Of a stretch of DNA of 64,000 nucleotides, positions 47,691-60,832 are shown piece by piece. The stretch is from Crotophaga sulcirostris (taxonomy: Eukaryota > Chordata > Aves > Cuculiformes > Crotophagidae), in assembly GCA_013397455.1 (NCBI GenBank), contig VYZB01000294.1:1054001-1118000 (forward strand). Direction: 5' to 3'. A model generated the notes under the pieces. It ran no database searches. It had not been told where the DNA came from and saw only the letters and a list, made by a program, of their open reading frames with translations. The number at the start of each line of letters is the position of its first letter. The stretch's first letter is position 1. A program made the translations under genes and the position numbers.

Positions 47691-50600
47691 ACTAAAAGTT
47701 TTCAGGAGACTTATTACATATATTTTCAGAGGCCAAGAATGCTGATGGCTCTTAAAGAAAATAAAATGAAATACAGAGACATATGATTTGGACTATGTTC
47801 AGAATTTTCCCTAATTGCTTTAATCAAATTCCCACTAGGCATTAAAATTAAATTGTCTACATTAGCTGAATTCCACTGGTCATTACTGGCTGGCAGTGGT
47901 AGATGTATCAGATTTCCTTTTCCTTGTTTTTCTTATGAATGGGTGTATTACATATAGGCATTACTGGGATGTCTGTAGCCTCCCAGAGAAGTTGCCTTAA
48001 CTTAATGACAGGAGTTTTTTGAATACGCTGTTTGATGTTTCAAAATGGCTGCAAATTCAAATTTTGGTCCCCCTTTTTGGAGTGTTCATATCACGCAACC
48101 TATTGCACGAATTGTGAACCATACCTGGTATTTTTATCTACCTAACATCTAGGTTCCATAGATTCCAAATATATCATTTTGAGGGATTTCCTTATAAAAT
48201 CAAAATTGGAGAATTTGATATGCACTAACTAAAATACTTTACTCAGGGACAGACCAAGTTTCTAGTGCTAAACACCCTAGCTGGCAAAAAAACAATGTTA
48301 GTCATTTGATTATTATAAAAATAAATAAATAGAAAAAATCACAAGGACAAAAGTTGTTCATGCTCATGCTTTTTCTTTTTATTTTCTTTTAAAAACTCCT
48401 TTATTTTATAGATATATTACAGATTTCCAAGTAGCATTACTTCTTTTAAACAATATTTTAGGTATTCCTTTCAATAATCTATTTCTTGAAAACCTGAAGG
48501 GATTTTGGTGCGGTTATTTTTCCAGTAGAAACTGTTTCCAACCACAGTGACTACAAAACAATTTGATTCCTGTGTCCAAATAGTAAAGAGCTCCTGTGTA
48601 AATACCACATCTCAGCATTCCCTGAGGAACAGACACTTTGTCTAAATTGAATTATAAATAATCCTCTGATGTAGGAAATAATAGTCTAGTAGCAGTTTAC
48701 TCTCAGTGTCATGGTTTTGTTTATTAGTTTTGGCTGTTTGATAAGTAGGGAGAGGTTTTAATTTAACATAATCGTTCTTTGCATAGATAGAGAGCCATTA
48801 CTGGTGCAGCCAAGTAATATCCTTTCCCATGGGAGATCCTGTCATAAAAGGAAACAACATCAATTTAATTATTCTGCTTTCTCTACACACTGCAGCCTTG
48901 GGTATTGACTTAATGTTTTTCTTGAATAAATGTAGCATGTATTATGGTACCAACTTTAATGAACCTTTACCTGTTTTTTTTTAAACTAAGAACTGAAGGA
49001 TTCTTTATTAGAAAGACATGTAAAGAACTGTATTAGCTTTCTATTATACAGTTATGATTTTTCTTCCAGCTCTGTAATTTCATTGTAATTTTAAAGCCAT
49101 ACTGTAGCAAAACTCCAGGGATTTCACATACAGGGGTGTTTAATGCTCAAAATGTCTTTAGCTGTACATTACTAAACACAAAGGATTTTGTTTTAAAAAA
49201 CATTCTTTTAAGGAGTAAAATATTTTCTAGAGTTACCAAATGAAAATAAAAAACTGGCTAGAAAAAAAATACACTCTCCAAAATATATTTGAGAGGCCCA
49301 GTTCTCACGTATGAGCTCCTATTAGAAGGTTAGTAATAGTAGTAGAAAATTATGCTTCGGTTATTGCTTCCTGTGCAAGAGTGTGTTATTTAGAACATAA
49401 TGGAGACAAATCTATTGCCTGGCTGGTGCAGAAATGTTTGTGACTGGAGAGGGCCAGGCATTGGATGTTGACCCCACAGACATTTAAAAGCCTCAGAGAG
49501 GCCATGTTGTGGCTGAACAGAATGTGTTTTCTGACAGTGCTGAAGAAGCACTCTATGGAGCTGGTATGTTAAGGTTTTTGAAGATTAATCTGTATTTACA
49601 TTCACAGGGATTTCACATGGCATTGATAACATGACAAATGACAGCCTGTGATGATATGCTAAATCTCTGTGATATAAGTACTTACAGTTTTGAAACATTT
49701 GTGTCTTAAGTGGTAGCTATATCTGTAGTTATGACTGCCAAAGAATTCTGTTTATCTGCACTGTTTTCAGTTGTTCATGAGTTTTTCGAAATGGTTATTT
49801 TAGCCTGATATGTTCTTTGCCAGTTATTTTGCTTAGACTTAAATGTTCAGGACAGACGAGTGAAATTTTTGAGAAATATCTTTTCTAGAATTATCCTTAT
49901 TCTCTAGCCCAATTACTTTTTGAAAAGATGTAATACTATTAGGTTGTGAAGAAAAATTTAATTTATAGGCTAAGATTAGTAATGCACTCTTAAGCTCCTG
50001 CCTGAAAATCCACCCAGATCTATCAGTTTAGACTTCAGACACATTCAGTAGAGCTTCCTAAGGGCTACCGGTAAGTTTTCATAAGCAATTTTCTAAGAGC
50101 AAGCTGCAGCTCCCAGTCATCACTGGAATGCCAAAACAAACAGAAATGGACCTGGGCTGCACTGGACAGCCCATATGAGTTGAATGAACAACAACTTTCT
50201 ACTAGGAAATACAGCAGAAAGTCCTACTACTCACTCCTATCTCAGAACAGTGCATCAAACTGAGAGTAAGAGATGACCTTGAGTTGTAATCCAGCACTTT
50301 CTGCTAATTATATTTTCAGTACTATGGAAGAAGCTCTCATAAAAAGATCTGGCAAGGATTTTTATTATTACTGTTATTATTATTTGCCTGCAGTTCTACG
50401 AGCTCAGAAAATTATGACTTTCCAGTTAGAAACACAAGGGAAAGGGTGTGGAATGGGACACTCAACTCAAACAAGATCAACCATTTTCACAGAAGGTAGA
50501 CTTTCAGTGAAAATTTCATTTGGTCAAGGAAATTAGTTCTCTTCCACATAACCATGGTAAGGAAACAATTTCAATGAACTCTACTTACTCTCCTTTGCTA

Positions 50601-52070
50601 AAAACAGATAAATAGCAACAACTCACTTTTTTTTAAAAAGCAGCTGAAAAGTTGCGCAGGAAAAACAAGCAGGATGGTAAACTGAACCCATGTTTCTAAT
50701 ATGGTCAGCAACTGTCATGCTTCCTTTCAGCATGTGGTCTCCTGATCAGTTTGATGTACCATCTGTATAGATTGCTGTGCTCCTCTAGTCCCAAAATGGA
50801 AATGAGTATTTCCAATTCCCAACAGTTATTTACTGCACAAAAGGGTCTGCATTTTTGAACCACAACCTCTCCTCCACACTAGTTTATAACAAAATCATCA
50901 TCTTTATTATGAAGACCAAAAGAAAGAAATCTATAAAACAGAGGGGAATTTCATTAATATTCAGGAGGTTTTTTTTGTTTGCTTATTAAGCAAACATTGT
51001 TAATTATTAATATTGATTTATTCTTGAAAGCTAGAATGTTCAGTTCTAAAAATCTTCATCAAACACAGTGTTAGACTTGCAAAATCCAAACCTCAAAGCT
51101 TAAAAGTACTATGATTAACCTTCCCCTGCATCCACTGGGGATGATTGTGCAAAAAATAAGGATCCGGCTCAGCAAATTTTAGATGATGAAAAAATAGTTG
51201 TAAAGTCATCTGTCATTTTTCTCAGCAGATAGAGAATAGGAAAGGTGTAGGTGAGGTAGATGAATTACTCTCTAGTGGTGTACCGTTCTGTTACTAACTT
51301 AGACTGGAATACTAACTTTAAAAGTAATAATTGAAGTAAGTGAAAAGATTCCTACTTCCACAATTTTGTACTACATACCCTATGATATGCTGCCCTGAAT
51401 AAACTGCTTCCCTGATTCAATAATAGTTATTCCTGCTTTTCATGTGAACAAGCTACTACTATATATCGTCTTTAGGAAGACAATTACTGACCTCAGTCCC
51501 ACCATTACAGCTGAAAGAGTCCGATGTCAGATGAGAAGCAAGAACTCAGGACCATCACCTTCTACAAAGAGACACAATGAGGCTCTGGATCTGGTGGAGG
51601 AATCGATTGCCATATGTCACCAGGAAAACTAATTGGAAACATCAACCCAGATATACATAATAAATCATGCATTTTGCAAAATCTACTCTAATTATGTTCA
51701 AACTGTTCTAAATCCTTCTACAGTATTCAGATACTTCCAGTATGATTTTCTAAAGGAAGAGTAGATGGTAGGCTGACAGATCTGATCACCTATGTGCATC
51801 AATCACTCTGGTGACTGGGTATGTTGCGCTATTTGCCAAAACCTGCACCAAACCAAACCCTAGAGACAACTGCTATAAAAACATTATCACAAAGGACAAG
51901 GAAACACCAGATTAATTGTTTTTAAGTAAAAAATTTTAGAGTCTATCAAGAAAAAAAAATTCAAAGACAGTTTTGAAATATTATTGCATTGTTCAATTTA
52001 AATGCTATGAAAGGGATAATGCCAGTCCAATAATACTTTCCACCTATAACCAACTAAGATGCATTTGAAA
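47691..52070. other. Unannotated AT-rich non-coding stretch
   Basis: Over 4 kb without a supported gene or known repeat. Open frames are under 90 codons. The frame at 51444-51632 ends in a plausible-looking hydrophilic stretch (EALDLVEESIAICHQEN) but lacks any other support. Confidence 0.55.
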
Positions 52071-52323
52071 TTACTTATTGTCTTTGCTTACATTGAAATG
52101 TGTAGAAAAGTAATGGGTAAAAGTAATGATCCATTCTTCACCCATATGAGCAATGGGGTGGTCTGCTCCAATAACATAATAAGTTTCCTCTCCAATTAAT
52201 TCAACCCCTTTGAAATCCAGATAATGAAGAGCACCCATTGTCTCTGTGTTACTGAGAAGGTTACTAGGAGAAACTTGGCTCTCGGTACCTTCTTGTTTCA
52301 TAAAGGAGGCCCTTCACTTGCAG
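52071..52323. other. Unannotated stretch with an unsupported minus-strand ORF
   Basis: A 76-codon frame on the minus strand (52071-52301) has a fairly balanced composition and a GTAAGC donor-like hexamer near its 3' end. I recognise no protein family in it and no partner exon, and do not call a gene. Confidence 0.3.
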
Positions 52324-52412
52324 CTGGTTTCTCATCTTACTGATTACCTGTTACATGAGAAATTTCAGTCTGACTTTAGGCCTGGACCCAGCCCAGAGCC
52401 TTCTGTCAACAG
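52324..52412 (+). mobile_element. Possible L2-like LINE reverse transcriptase scrap
   Basis: About 30 codons read, in one frame, LVSHLTDYLLHEKFQSDF followed by RPGPSPEPSVNR. This resembles the block 'VSHL..HLL...FQSGFRPGHSTETAL' that starts the finger/palm part of L2- and Jockey-type LINE reverse transcriptases. The shared spacing of FQS-F-RPG-S-E is the main evidence. Sequence on either side no longer matches, so only a short relic would remain. It lies in a 115-codon open frame (52246-52593) that I otherwise consider incidental. A chance match is possible. Confidence 0.35.
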
Positions 52413-55400
52413 GGTTTGTTATAATTTATTTATTGTAATTCAGAAACCCATTAAACCAGGTCTTTATCTGGCTTGCAGCGCTGGAAGAATTTGGTACTGT
52501 TGGTCAGTGAACGCTGGACCACCTTCAACAACTTGTGAAACTTTCAGCCTGGAAGTTAACGAGGCAGGTCCTGCTTCTCAAAGGTGTAAGTGAATATTTA
52601 AGTCCTAATGTAATGAATGGGACTTAATACCTGCTAAAAGTTAAGCATGCGCTTATGTATTTTTTTATATAGGGTAGAATTCCCCTGCACCCACAGAAAT
52701 GGAAGTGCTCAAATGTTTTGGAGGCTTGAAGCTCTATTTCTGAAAGAAAAGGGGTTTTGTGACTTTTTTAAAACATTTTTCACACCTCCTCTGAGAAAAA
52801 ATATATTGTTCATGAAAGAATTTTTGCTGCGATGTGTCAGGCTGAGAAGTCTTTCAAGGCTTAATAAATTCTTTTAAATAGAACTGTGAAAAGTGCAAGT
52901 AAAACTAGATTTTTTCTCTAGACTTTGTTTCAGTGTCTAAAACCAAATTACTTTGGGGTATTTCCTAAAGATCCTGTTTGTCTGTGTTATACTGACACAT
53001 GATCCCTAGGTTCATGCAGAACTCACTTACATTTTTCACTAGTCCAAAATGTGGGATTTATTCCATAACTTTTCCTAATCAATATAGTTTAAATATGAGA
53101 TGAGGCTCTTGATCAGTGGATGAATGATTCTGTTACTCTGCTACCTTTCCGTCTCAACACATACAGTTCAAGCATAAACAAAAGAAAACACACTTAACAT
53201 TTTTCCAGAAAAGAAATGTTTGGAAATCACAGGCAACAATTTGGGATATAAATGCTAGAAAGAAACTGATAAAAAATAGAAGCTAACTTCAGAATTATTA
53301 GTTCTAGTGACAATGCTTTCACATTTTTCATAAACAATGGAAAATCAAATTGTAATTAAAGTTATTTAAAACTTATGACTTTTTTTTTTTTCAGAAGAAA
53401 GAACCGATGCATATCTTTTGCCAGTTCAGATTTCATCTATAGAACAAGGGAGCTGTCTTTCCTTTAGAAACATATACTGGTAGGAAAAAAAATCCCTAGA
53501 GCAGTGGGGAGAAACAAAACTGGGATATTATATTGTAGAAAAGAAAAAAAAAACAGCTAAGAGATTAGAGGTAGTGCTTTATAAAATACAAGAGCCAAAA
53601 ACCAGCTTCCTGAGTCTCCTAAAGGAAATATCAATATGTCGGCTAGTCTACTTTTCATTATCACTTTGTGGTTTCGGAGTTGTTGTTTTCTCCCCATAAA
53701 ATAAAAAGGAGATGGAGGGAAGTTAAGAATTTTGGTCCAAAATCTGTTAATGCGTTTATCATATGCTTTAGGGACATATTCAAAGAACAACAAATTGTAT
53801 GAATGCTTTAAATTATCCTGAAGAACGCAAGCACAATTTAAGATGTTTCTGGCCTAAACCATTAATGAGGTTACACATCATTAAAGCTGGAATTTGCCTG
53901 CACAATTTACTGTAAAATAGCATGGAATACACATAAAAACGGATGCCCCACAGTTCTACTTTTCAGAGAAATGTCTGTAAGGCTGCAGTAAGCTCACCAC
54001 TTCTATAGCTTTAACAAAGAGCGCACACATCTGAAAGACGAGTTAAAGCAGCTAACACCAAAGATGTGATTGAATATATACCTTTTGCCGTATGACTACT
54101 TTCAGATACATAACACAGCCATGCTCACGTTCAGACATACACAGACAAAACTCAGTGATGCTGTAGGAACAAAGTTGCGTTCAAGTATAACAATTACTTT
54201 AGCTTTCTGATTCCCCTTCAAACTCTTTACATCTAGTGCTTGTTAGCGTATGCATTATTAATTATGCACTATCACAGTTAGAAGATCTAACTCAAAAACA
54301 TTTTAGTCATCATATAGCCCAGCTACAGTAATACATCTACAAAAACATTCATCATTTTCAGAAAGACAACCAGCAGACGTTTGAAGGTAACACTGAAAAT
54401 CTGTTCCTGTTAAGTACTTCACCAACACTTAATATATAAATCAAATAATACTAACAGAGAACGAATAGTACCAAATAAAGTACAACTTTTCCAATATATA
54501 CTGTAGTACTATTACAGTAAATGCATATGACCTGCAGAGAATGGATAGAATTAATTAAATGGTGCTTGCTGCATATAAAATTATTAACATAAACTATATT
54601 ATTAACATATTCCTAAATATATAGAAACAAAGGTATCTTATGCAATTACTCATCTACAGTGCTTCCCTGACAGCATCCTTTCAGAACACCTTGCACAACA
54701 GTGAGGATTAAGCTGCAGGAACAGGAATTTTCAGGGGAAAATGCCAGTCCTGCCATGTCAGAGTGATGGCTACAGCCTGCAAGCATTAAAACATTTCAGG
54801 ATATGCAATAAACACCCTGAAAGTTCTTTAAAGACATTCCTCCACATCTATCATGCACAGTACTCCAGACTGTTGACATGATATCTCACATGCTTCAGCA
54901 AGAGGAGCACAGAACAGTTTTTCACTTACCATGCTTTTCAGCTGTCATGTGTGAAGAGCAGATGTGTAGTAAGGTTTTGGGGCAAGCTACGCAAGCCGAG
55001 GCTCCCAAGTCAGAGGCTATCTCCAGAGTTATCACAAACAGAGGATACAGCAAGAGAAGATCTGGAAAAAAAGTAATAAATAGAAGCAAAACTACAAATA
55101 CAAATAGCTTTACTTTGATATTTCTTCTGATATTTGAAATGTGAAGTTCCTGAACTGTAGAATGTAACCTGATGCTTAAATTGTGTGGATTTTGTAGTAA
55201 ACGATACACCTATAAACAAATAACAGAAGATATGCCTGTAGACTACCTTTCATCTGGCAGCTACAGAAGATCACCCCTCCTGTATTATCTCGCCCTTTCA
55301 TTTGACTACCTGTCAAAAACTAGTAAACAATCACACAGCAACTTTAAGATTTTCACACTAACAGATCAAAGTTTTATTGTTTATAGTTGAAATGCTCATT

Positions 55401-57742
55401 GTAAAAACAAACTGATTTGCCTCTGGTAAAACACGACTGTGAACTGTGCCAGCCTTGACTTTGCCTTTCATTAAGTAAATTGTCAATCGACCCTTTATTT
55501 TCCTTTTTTTCTGTAACAGTCCAGATCTTACTGAAGTACATTCCACTATTAAAACTCTAACTAGATTTGCTCGTGTAAAGACTGAGTAGAGGTCTAGGGG
55601 AATAGGACTAATAGCTGTAACATGATAATGTTAGAAAGTCGTCAAGCTGTCAAAATGTGAAGTACTCCAAATACTGAAGTGTGAGGGTTTAGGCATTTGT
55701 TTCCACTGATACTAGGAAGAGTTACATGGTCGAAATTATCTAATTTCCTCTTGTAAGTGCTCACCTCACTGCTCATCAGAAACTGGAGATGACTCGGGGA
55801 GAGATTCTGAACCCCAACTCAAACCAGAAATTTCACTGACCGCAACAAAAGCATTCATGCATGAAAGTGCTCATCAGAGGGAATGTCTGGTTCAATGTGA
55901 TCCTGAAAGCACTTTGGTTAGGAAAATACAAAAGCATTACTGTTCTCATTTTACAATGTAAGAGAAGACTGAAGCAGGGAAGATGACTTTTTCCAAGACA
56001 AAAGGAAATACAAAGCAAAACCACTATTGTATGTTAACAGTTTTAGACTGTCCTGTTCACTAATTCTTTTGGCATCTCTCACTCAAATGAATTAGAAAAT
56101 AAATAAATATAAATGAGAAAGCAACCAGAGGCTTGGACTAGATTTTCCAAAACTGGTCCCAAGTGGGTTATTAACTCAGGAAAAATAATGAAGGGTATGG
56201 AAAAAACTTAGTCGTGTGACAAAAATTTCTCAAGAATATAAATTGGCAGGGTGTTAAGATACTTTGGTGATATGACCACAATAATGACGGAAACAATATG
56301 TGGAGAGACCAATGTCATACCAATGTGAGGGATGTAATCAGATTGGTATCTTGTGACCCTTTTGGATGCCATCTCAGAGCTCAACAGAACATATACGCTT
56401 CAGTTGTTAAAACACTTAATATTTCATACTATACACTATGCCAAGGCATATTTTGCTAAAGGCAGGGAGAGTTTGCCACTTAGTTCAGTAGTAAGTCTGG
56501 ACCTTAACTGAAAACACAGTTAAATTGATGGATAGATGTGGCCCTACCCTGAAGAAGTAAAGGAAAGAAAGTTTTAATTATTTCAATGGGAATTGGACAC
56601 AAGTTCCAATCACAGAACTGGAAGAATAGTCAGAAAACATCAAACCAAACTGCAATGTATATATTAATTTTAACTGTATGAATTCTTCCTCATATCCACT
56701 GCTGTGAACACTCACACATGCAAAGCACAAGCACTGTCCCAGAGGTGATAAGCATATAATACACACAGTCCATGAATATTCAGCACAACTATTACTTCAG
56801 CAGCTTCATTCTCCCTTTATGTTTTCAAATACAATACAAGGAAGTTACAAATATCCCCAGGCTAGCTTTCATATACATATACAGCTTCTTGCCTTTCATC
56901 TTACATGTTATGTTGATAGATGAAGAGTGTAGATAATAATAATTGGAAGTGACACTGTTTAAACACAGTAAAGGCACAAAAGCAGAGGCAAGAATAAAAG
57001 TTAGATACAAAAGAATATTTTTCCCTTCATGTGTATCTCATATAACAATAGTAGGTCAACAACAAAGATATTGAGAAGCAAAAAATTATAGAAAAAACGT
57101 TTTATGGGCAGGCTTAGTTTTTAAGTTTAAGTTTTCTTGAGACTTCACTGTAAGACATTGCTTTCAATAACTTACAACCTTGCAAAGCTACAACTATTCT
57201 ACTGAAAAATTCCCGTGCTGCCTACCTGCCTCAAATTCCAAGTTGTTTTAATAAGCATTTTTGTCACAATCAATCATTAACACTAATTTCTTTTTCAAGA
57301 TTTTGAAAATTTTGCTATTTGTATCATTCTTATAAATCTCACTTTTACATGTTTTTTTTTCTCCAGACATCTCAGAGCATTTAAAAGCAATGTTGGCTTC
57401 CATTTGCAGATGAAAAACCTAAGGTGTGCTGCTGTTTCTCTGAGGTATTTCAATGCCAATACCAACAGTAGTCTTAGCAACTACAACAATATTACTAGAG
57501 CCAGATTTCCTTCAATACAATAGAACGTATGTTTCCTCCTGCACATAACATTTCTACCTACTATCCCTCTAAAAACCATATTCAATTTTTCACACTCTTC
57601 TAGAAACCTCTGGTTTCACTTAAGCATATTTACATCTTTTATCCTACCCCAGAATCCCTATCCCACTAAAAAATATTAAGACTCTGATATTACTGTCTTT
57701 ACATCCTTGTATTCTCTTTCTCTGTACTCTTCTACTGTACCA
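52413..57742. other. Unannotated AT-rich non-coding stretch
   Basis: No gene or known repeat recognised in over 5 kb. Open frames are at most 95 codons and overlap on opposite strands. A T11 run at about 53381-53391 and A runs near 53540 are the only low-complexity items. Confidence 0.55.
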
Positions 57743-57802
57743 TGACTGTGGTTGTAAGTCTCCTCGGACAGGAACTGTGTTTTGAGTCTGTGATCAGGCA
57801 CC
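57743..57802 (+). repeat. Ancient SINE/LINE 3' tail (MIR/L3-like phrase)
   Basis: The phrase GTTGTAAGTCTCCTCGGACA, then GGAACTGTGTTTTGAGTCTG and TGATCAGGCACC, matches the well-known amniote tail 'GATTGTAAGCTCCTTGGGGCAGGGACTGTCTTTTGTTCTGTG...CAGCACC'. That tail ends several SINE and LINE families (MIR-, L3- and 5S-SINE-type). The body upstream is not recognisable. It is short and old, and the family assignment is from memory. Confidence 0.45.
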
Positions 57803-60767
57803 ACCTGTCAAACTCTGAGTTGAAGCCATTGAAAGGTGTCCTAAGTGCAAGAGTAGTTCAAAGAGCAAGCATCACTTGGATCTCCTCTGATCTAGGCAAA
57901 ATGATATCTAAACTGTGACAAAATCCCTAAGATTTAGTTTTGACTACTGGTCAGATCTTCAGCTACTGCTAATTGTTTCGATTCAGTAGAATTTTGCAGT
58001 TGGAAGTCTAGCCCTCACTATATGAAATTGCAGGAAGAAGTGTTAAAGACGAGCTTGGATCTATCACAACGTTGTCATTAAACTACCTGTAAAAGATTTT
58101 GGTAGCAAATACCAAGGGCCAAATCTTTTCAGTTCCAGTTCAACTCAGGAAAAAATAAACTTGTTTTCAATAAAATAAAATTAGTGTGTGGCAGTCAGAG
58201 ATATTCAAATTCAATTCCAACAGAAACATCACTAAGTATTGTAACGTATATATCTGCATCTTGGAAAAAGTATAGTACTTTTGAAAATACCTATGTAGGC
58301 CAGACTCAATGTGCAATCAAAAGCCTATAGTTCTCACTGCAAAGGTTCCCAACACCAGTGAATTCCACAAGAACCAATATAGTGAGAACTGCAGCATTTG
58401 AAAGCTTCTGTCCTATGTTTCTTGCAGCCCTGTGACAAAAACAACTTGTAAGTATATAATTTTTTTTCCCAGAAGAGCCTAAAGAGGCTACATGAGTGAT
58501 TTAGCTGAAGTCTTAATGTGTATCTGTGTCATTAGGACTGTGTAAGAGTCACTTGAAAGAAATAAATACCCACACACATCTGTCCCATACTGTGGTATGG
58601 AATGAACATAGCATGGCTTTGCATGTACTGTAAATTGTTCCATAATGACTCATGGATTAGCTGGAGCTGCTTCAAAAAGAACATTCTTGAGGGGTAAGAT
58701 AAAGCTGTCTTTAACAACGACTTATCTGGAAAAGAAAAGAAAAATGAGCATTTAGCTGCTTATGTGGCTTGCACACGGATATTTTAAGTTCTTCTTCATC
58801 GTCTTGTAATATTGGATAATTTTTTCAGCATAGACCTGTAAGACACTTGAATAGAAAATGTAATCAAAATATGTCCTTAAAGAGTATTAACTGATGGTCA
58901 GTAAAAGAGTCATAACAAAAGAACCATCTCTTCTCAACTTTTCAAGACACTTTGAGAGTTAAGTGTTTGATTAGACAATCATAGGAGTAAGGGCAAGAAG
59001 CTTTTATATGCTAACTCCTAAAGGTCATTCTCAAGTATAATGAAAATTAAAAGAAGAAGTTACTTCAATATTAATACATTCTTCAGGTATCATCTCAAAG
59101 TTACAAGCAATGTCTTCGACTTCCAATCAGAGGAGGATACAACCTAAAGGAAAAAAGAACTTATCTTTTTTTTTTTAAATGCTCAGATAACATCCTTTGA
59201 AAACATACTTTTATCCAATAAAAATGTTCTTCTGTTTTTCCTGTCAACTGCTGAGCTTCAGTGCCATAACATAATAACTGAAAGTGGCCCTTCAAGAGAA
59301 AAAATGTTCAGAAAAAAATCAGCAAATCTTCATCTGGCTTTACAGCTTTGCTAATTCCATGCCATCAATGTCTTGATGAAGATCACGGGCTTATGGCTAC
59401 ATTTCTGTGACACTGATAGGTAAAAAAATGGAAAAGTCTTAAAAAATCTTCAATTCTAAAACATTCTGTAGAAAGCAAGAGAAAAAGTTCATGCAAGGTT
59501 ATAATCTTTTGGATACTGCTGAAGACATATCTATTACCTTAAGCAAGAATGCACAGAGAACATATCTGAATATTTTAATGCAGATAAATGGGGGTGAAGG
59601 GGTGGGGGTAGTATTGTTTATCTTCATAGTGATCAACACTTGAGAGAGAAATCTAGCACAGGAAAGTATCACCTGGGTTAAATCCAGTTCTTCATAATGG
59701 CAACCCTTACATCATATAACCCTTTCAAAACTACGCTAATTCCTTTCAGTAAACTGAAGCACAGATATTTAGTCATCAAAACATATGTTTGCAAATACAC
59801 TAACCTTTTTTGCTTATTCGTATGGGTGTAATGTTTGAACTTTTCAGTTACAGCTCAGTGGACACTTTGATGTCAAATATGAATTAAACCATGCTTCATA
59901 CACTAAGCAGAGTGCATTGCATTAATTTAGTTTCAAGGTGACAAGGAAATTAATTATAATGATTAAATCTGCAATATGAAAAAAAAATGTGGAAAACTCC
60001 TAGCCAGATGGAAATGCTCAAAAGCAGTATTCTAAAACATAATTAGGCACCAGTTAGCATCACAGAAAAATGAATCTGTGGAAATACATTTAATGGCTTA
60101 GATACACATTTTCATCATCTTTGTAGATGCTACCCAACAGTTTGACAAGATTAAGGCCTAAGATCATCCTTCTTTTCGTCCTACCTGTAGGCATTTTATT
60201 TACCTATTCTGTGTAGTTCAGGAAAAAATCACATAGAAGTGCAGTGAAGTAGCTCTATTGTGGAAGATTTCTTCAAGAAGGGGTTATACACATTTCCAGT
60301 AAGAAGGGGGCCATACATATTTTCCAAAGATTTTTGGCACTGCAGTGGGATCCCTTTCAGATTTCCAGCAGCAGTCTACTTCTTCAGAAACATTTAATCA
60401 TCTTCACTGCTGGCAAGACATCTGTTGGAAGTTTGGAAAACTGAGAATGAAAAAGCTCATAACTCTACAGAATTCACTCAGAAAAGGAGAAATAAAACCT
60501 GTACAGTATTACTTGAAACTTCTAAATGTGCTGATAATAAATAGAATTTGGCTAGAAACATTTTGGAGTTGAAGCCCTGCAGTAAGCATCTCCAGAGGTA
60601 GGCAAATCAGTTCTTACAAGAATTGAAGAATCTACCTACACTGTAACCTCTGTCTGAACCCCAAAAAAAGTCAAAAGTTACTTTATATTCATCTAAAGAG
60701 AATCTCCTCTCTTGTCCCAAACACATTCCTTTTCTTCTCTCCTCTTGCCACAGTTCCTTATTCTATA
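57803..60767. other. Unannotated AT-rich non-coding stretch
   Basis: No supported gene or repeat family in about 3 kb. Open frames are under 80 codons. Short T runs occur near 59167 and 58461. Confidence 0.55.
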
Positions 60768-60832
60768 CTGGGGGTTGGACTAGATGACCTGTAAAGATCC
60801 CTTCCAACGCAAACCATTCTGTGATTCTATGA
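60768..60832 (+). mobile_element. CR1 LINE extreme 3' end
   Basis: TGGGGGTTGGACTAGATGAC, then CCCTTCCAAC and ACCATTCTGTGATTCTATGAT, is the last 65 bases of a CR1 with its terminal ATTCTRTG repeats intact. It is a very short 5'-truncated insertion on the + strand, non-coding. The two terminal repeats agree well with the family, so it is not among the oldest copies. Confidence 0.93.

Noticed and set aside
51444..51632. 62-codon ORF with a hydrophilic C-terminus
   Set aside because: AG acceptors upstream are weak and no other gene signal is present; single short frame only.
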